DNA of 13,237 bases from DASSBG01 sp964583865 (GTDB taxonomy: Bacteria > Pseudomonadota > Gammaproteobacteria > Xanthomonadales > Rhodanobacteraceae). Shown piece by piece: positions 11,823-13,237 of this stretch; the first letter of the stretch is position 1; the number at the start of each line of letters is the position of its first letter. The translations under genes were made by a program, and so were the position numbers. The notes beneath the pieces were generated by a model that worked only from the letters and a program-made list of their open reading frames with translations, had not been told where the DNA came from and did no database searches. The stretch spans positions 1-13,237 of the forward strand of contig CAZOXZ010000066.1 of NCBI GenBank assembly GCA_964583865.1. The letters are read 5' to 3'.

Positions 11823-13110
11823 CTTCTTCGGGCAGGTACTGCTGGACGTCGTCTTCGGGCAGGGTTTCCATGGCGCGCAATTGGCGTTCGATGGCGCGGG
11901 TGCGCACGCCGGTGGCGTCGATATGCTTGCCGGCTTCGTCCAGTTTCTTGCGGATTTTGTCCAGCACATCGCCGAACTTGCCGAATTCGGTCTTTACGGC
12001 GCGCAGGGTCTGCCACACCTCGCTGGAGCGCTCCTCGATGGCCAGGGTGCGGAAACCCATTTGCAATGCGTTGAGAATGGCCGTCAGGGTGGTGGGGCCG
12101 GCCAGGGTGACGTGGTGGCGACGCTGCAGCGCCTCGAACAGGCCGGGCCGGCTGATGACCTCGGCGTACAGCCCTTCGGTGGGCAGGAACAGGATGGCGA
12201 AATCGGTGGTGTGCGGTGGCGCAATGTACTTGTCGCTGATGGCCTTGGCTTCCGCCTGCAGGCGACGTTCCAGGGCAGTTGCGGCGGCAGTAGCGGCGTC
12301 GGCATCGCCGCGCGCACGCGCATCCAGCAGGCGCTCGTGGTCCTCACGCGGGAACTTGGCATCGATGGGCAGCCACACCGCCTCCGCGCCACTCTTGCCG
12401 GGCAGGCGAATGGCAAACTCCACGCGCTCGCCCGCGCCCGGTCGCAGCGCGACGTTGGCGGCGTACTGCTCGGGTGACAGCATTTGTGCCAGCAAGGCAC
12501 CAAGCTGGACCTCGCCGAAGGTGCCGCGGGTCTTGACGTTGGTGAGTACGCGTTTCAGGTCACCGACGCCGGTGGCCAGGTCCTGCATCTCGCCAAGGCC
12601 GCGCTGCACCGCCTCCAGACGCTCGGAAATCAGTTTGAAGGACTGGCCCAGGCGCGTCTCCAATGTGCTTTGCAGCTTCTCGCCCACCGTCGCGCGCATT
12701 TTCTCCAGTTGCTGTTGGTTGTCCTGTTGCAAGCGGCGCAACTGCGTCTCCATTGTGCCGCGCAACTCGCCCAGGCGCTTTTCGTTACGCGTGCCGAGGT
12801 CGCCCAGGCTGTGGCGCAACTGCAAGGCGACCTGCGTCATGCCCTCGCGCTGGTGATTGCTGGTGATGTCCAGTTGCTGTGCGACCTGGCGACGGAAATC
12901 ACCGAAAGCGGCGGCCAACTCTTGCCGGCCGGCACGCTGCTCTTCGCGCAAGACCCGTTCCAGACGTGCATTGTCCTCGGCCATGGCTGCCAGTTGCTGC
13001 TGCAGACGGGCGCCGCGCTGGCGGAACAACACGACGACCAACAACAACAAGGCCAGCGCCGTGGCGGCGTACAAGCCAAGCAGCAAGACGGGTTCGGAGA
13101 GCATGATCAT
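11806..13110 (-). CDS. rmuC: DNA recombination protein RmuC
   Basis: This is a 434-residue protein. An N-terminal membrane anchor (about residues 9-29, V-L-L-L-G-L-Y-A-A-T-A-L-A-L-L-L-L) is followed by a long coiled coil (about 33-175, rich in Gln, Glu and Arg). The RmuC nuclease-like core (about 180-400) has N-V-K-T-R-G-T-F-G-E-V-Q-L, L-P-I-D-A-K-F-P and the A-G-P-T-T-L block. RmuC is thought to limit inversions at short inverted repeats and to be related to restriction-endonuclease folds. The start at 13110 is supported by TATACT ending 6 nt upstream. A second ATG lies two codons in, and a longer frame to 13197 would read through the promoter. The last four residues (G-S-R-E) and the TAG come from the heptamer repeat. 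Confidence 0.92.
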   Translation of the reverse strand: MIMLSEPVLLLGLYAATALALLLLVVVLFRQRGARLQQQLAAMAEDNARLERVLREEQRAGRQELAAAFGDFRRQVAQQLDITSNHQREGMTQVALQLRHSLGDLGTRNEKRLGELRGTMETQLRRLQQDNQQQLEKMRATVGEKLQSTLETRLGQSFKLISERLEAVQRGLGEMQDLATGVGDLKRVLTNVKTRGTFGEVQLGALLAQMLSPEQYAANVALRPGAGERVEFAIRLPGKSGAEAVWLPIDAKFPREDHERLLDARARGDADAATAAATALERRLQAEAKAISDKYIAPPHTTDFAILFLPTEGLYAEVISRPGLFEALQRRHHVTLAGPTTLTAILNALQMGFRTLAIEERSSEVWQTLRAVKTEFGKFGDVLDKIRKKLDEAGKHIDATGVRTRAIERQLRAMETLPEDDVQQYLPEEAGSRE

Positions 13111-13116
13111 GGCGGC

Positions 13117-13122
13117 AGTATA
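13117..13122 (-). promoter_or_regulatory. -10 element TATACT of rmuC, predicts a leaderless mRNA
   Basis: On the minus strand the context is TATACT-GCCGCC-ATG, with 6 nt between the hexamer and the start at 13110. There is no Shine-Dalgarno. A small palindrome, CGACAC/GTGTCG (13146-13164), lies upstream, where a regulator could bind. Confidence 0.5.
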
Positions 13123-13186
13123 GGCAGCGCGAATCTCACCGGCTGCGACACCTCCGACGTGTCGGCGTCTGTGAAAAAATCCCCAT

Positions 13187-13237
13187 CTAGCCTGCATAAT
13201 TCATGAGGGTCGCGGATGATTGCGGAATTCGCAGCAA
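13187..13237 (+). mobile_element. Left end of a second copy of the CTAG-flanked element, cut by the window end
   Basis: CTAG at 13187-13190 is followed by 47 bp identical to 5719-5765. The identity runs to the last base of the window, so the true repeat is longer. It could be another short element or the left end of a full insertion sequence. It sits 77 bp upstream of the rmuC start. Confidence 0.7.

Noticed and set aside
11527..12477. Plus-strand open frames of 316 and 424 codons over the repeat island and rmuC
   Set aside because: They are shadows of rmuC that start inside intergenic repeats; the minus-strand RmuC protein is unambiguous.
13146..13164. CGACAC/GTGTCG palindrome upstream of rmuC as a LexA box
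   Set aside because: It matches no LexA consensus I know for this group; it is short and could occur by chance in GC-rich DNA.
13111..13197. Longer RmuC start at 13197
   Set aside because: The extra 29 residues are Arg/His-rich, cover the TATACT element and palindrome, and would precede the membrane anchor. The start at 13110 gives the normal RmuC N-terminus.

Overview
The window reads as a GC-rich gammaproteobacterial chromosome, most likely of the Xanthomonadales/Lysobacterales type. The basis is gene content (ubiJ-ubiB, ubiK, arfB, comM/yifB, a GlnB-type PII protein, folE, rmuC), strong GC preference at third codon positions, a REP-like palindrome, and intergenic heptamer repeats of a kind I associate with that group. 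The assignment is an inference; there is no rRNA or marker gene to settle it.

Region 1 (about 1-1101) is a mobile-DNA scar. It starts with what looks like the tail of an IS1380-like transposase, butted against a truncated tyrosine-recombinase N-terminus on the opposite strand. Next comes a two-site integron remnant. Two attC-like sites (334-429 and 1039-1101) bracket one cassette that carries a Phd/YefM-type antitoxin and a RelE/ParE-type toxin. The core sequences of the two sites are complementary in the way expected for one mobile cassette. No integron integrase is visible.

Region 2 (1263-2194, minus) is a translationally coupled pair of Cys-rich proteins: a small Cys/His protein of unknown function and a DUF1963/YwqG-like protein with an internal duplication.

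Region 3 (2382-5701, plus) holds ubiJ-ubiB (ubiquinone biosynthesis), then arfB (ribosome rescue) overlapping a PlsC-like acyltransferase. Its downstream end is filled by a 251-bp MITE-like element with CTAG direct repeats. Another copy of the same left end begins at 13191 and runs off the window.

Region 4 (5982-9874, minus) holds a CPA1-type antiporter with an RCK-like domain, comM preceded by a 14-codon leader ORF with a near-perfect Shine-Dalgarno, and ubiK, which encodes the known partner of UbiJ.

Region 5 (10089-13110) holds a GlnB-type PII gene with a hairpin leader, an EF-hand protein and folE in one overlapping pair, a 407-bp repeat island, and rmuC.

The clearest cross-cutting signal is regulatory. 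Four genes (ubiJ, arfB, the antiporter, rmuC) have a -10-like hexamer exactly 6 nt before the start codon and no usable Shine-Dalgarno, which predicts leaderless mRNAs. The antitoxin cassette may be a fifth case.
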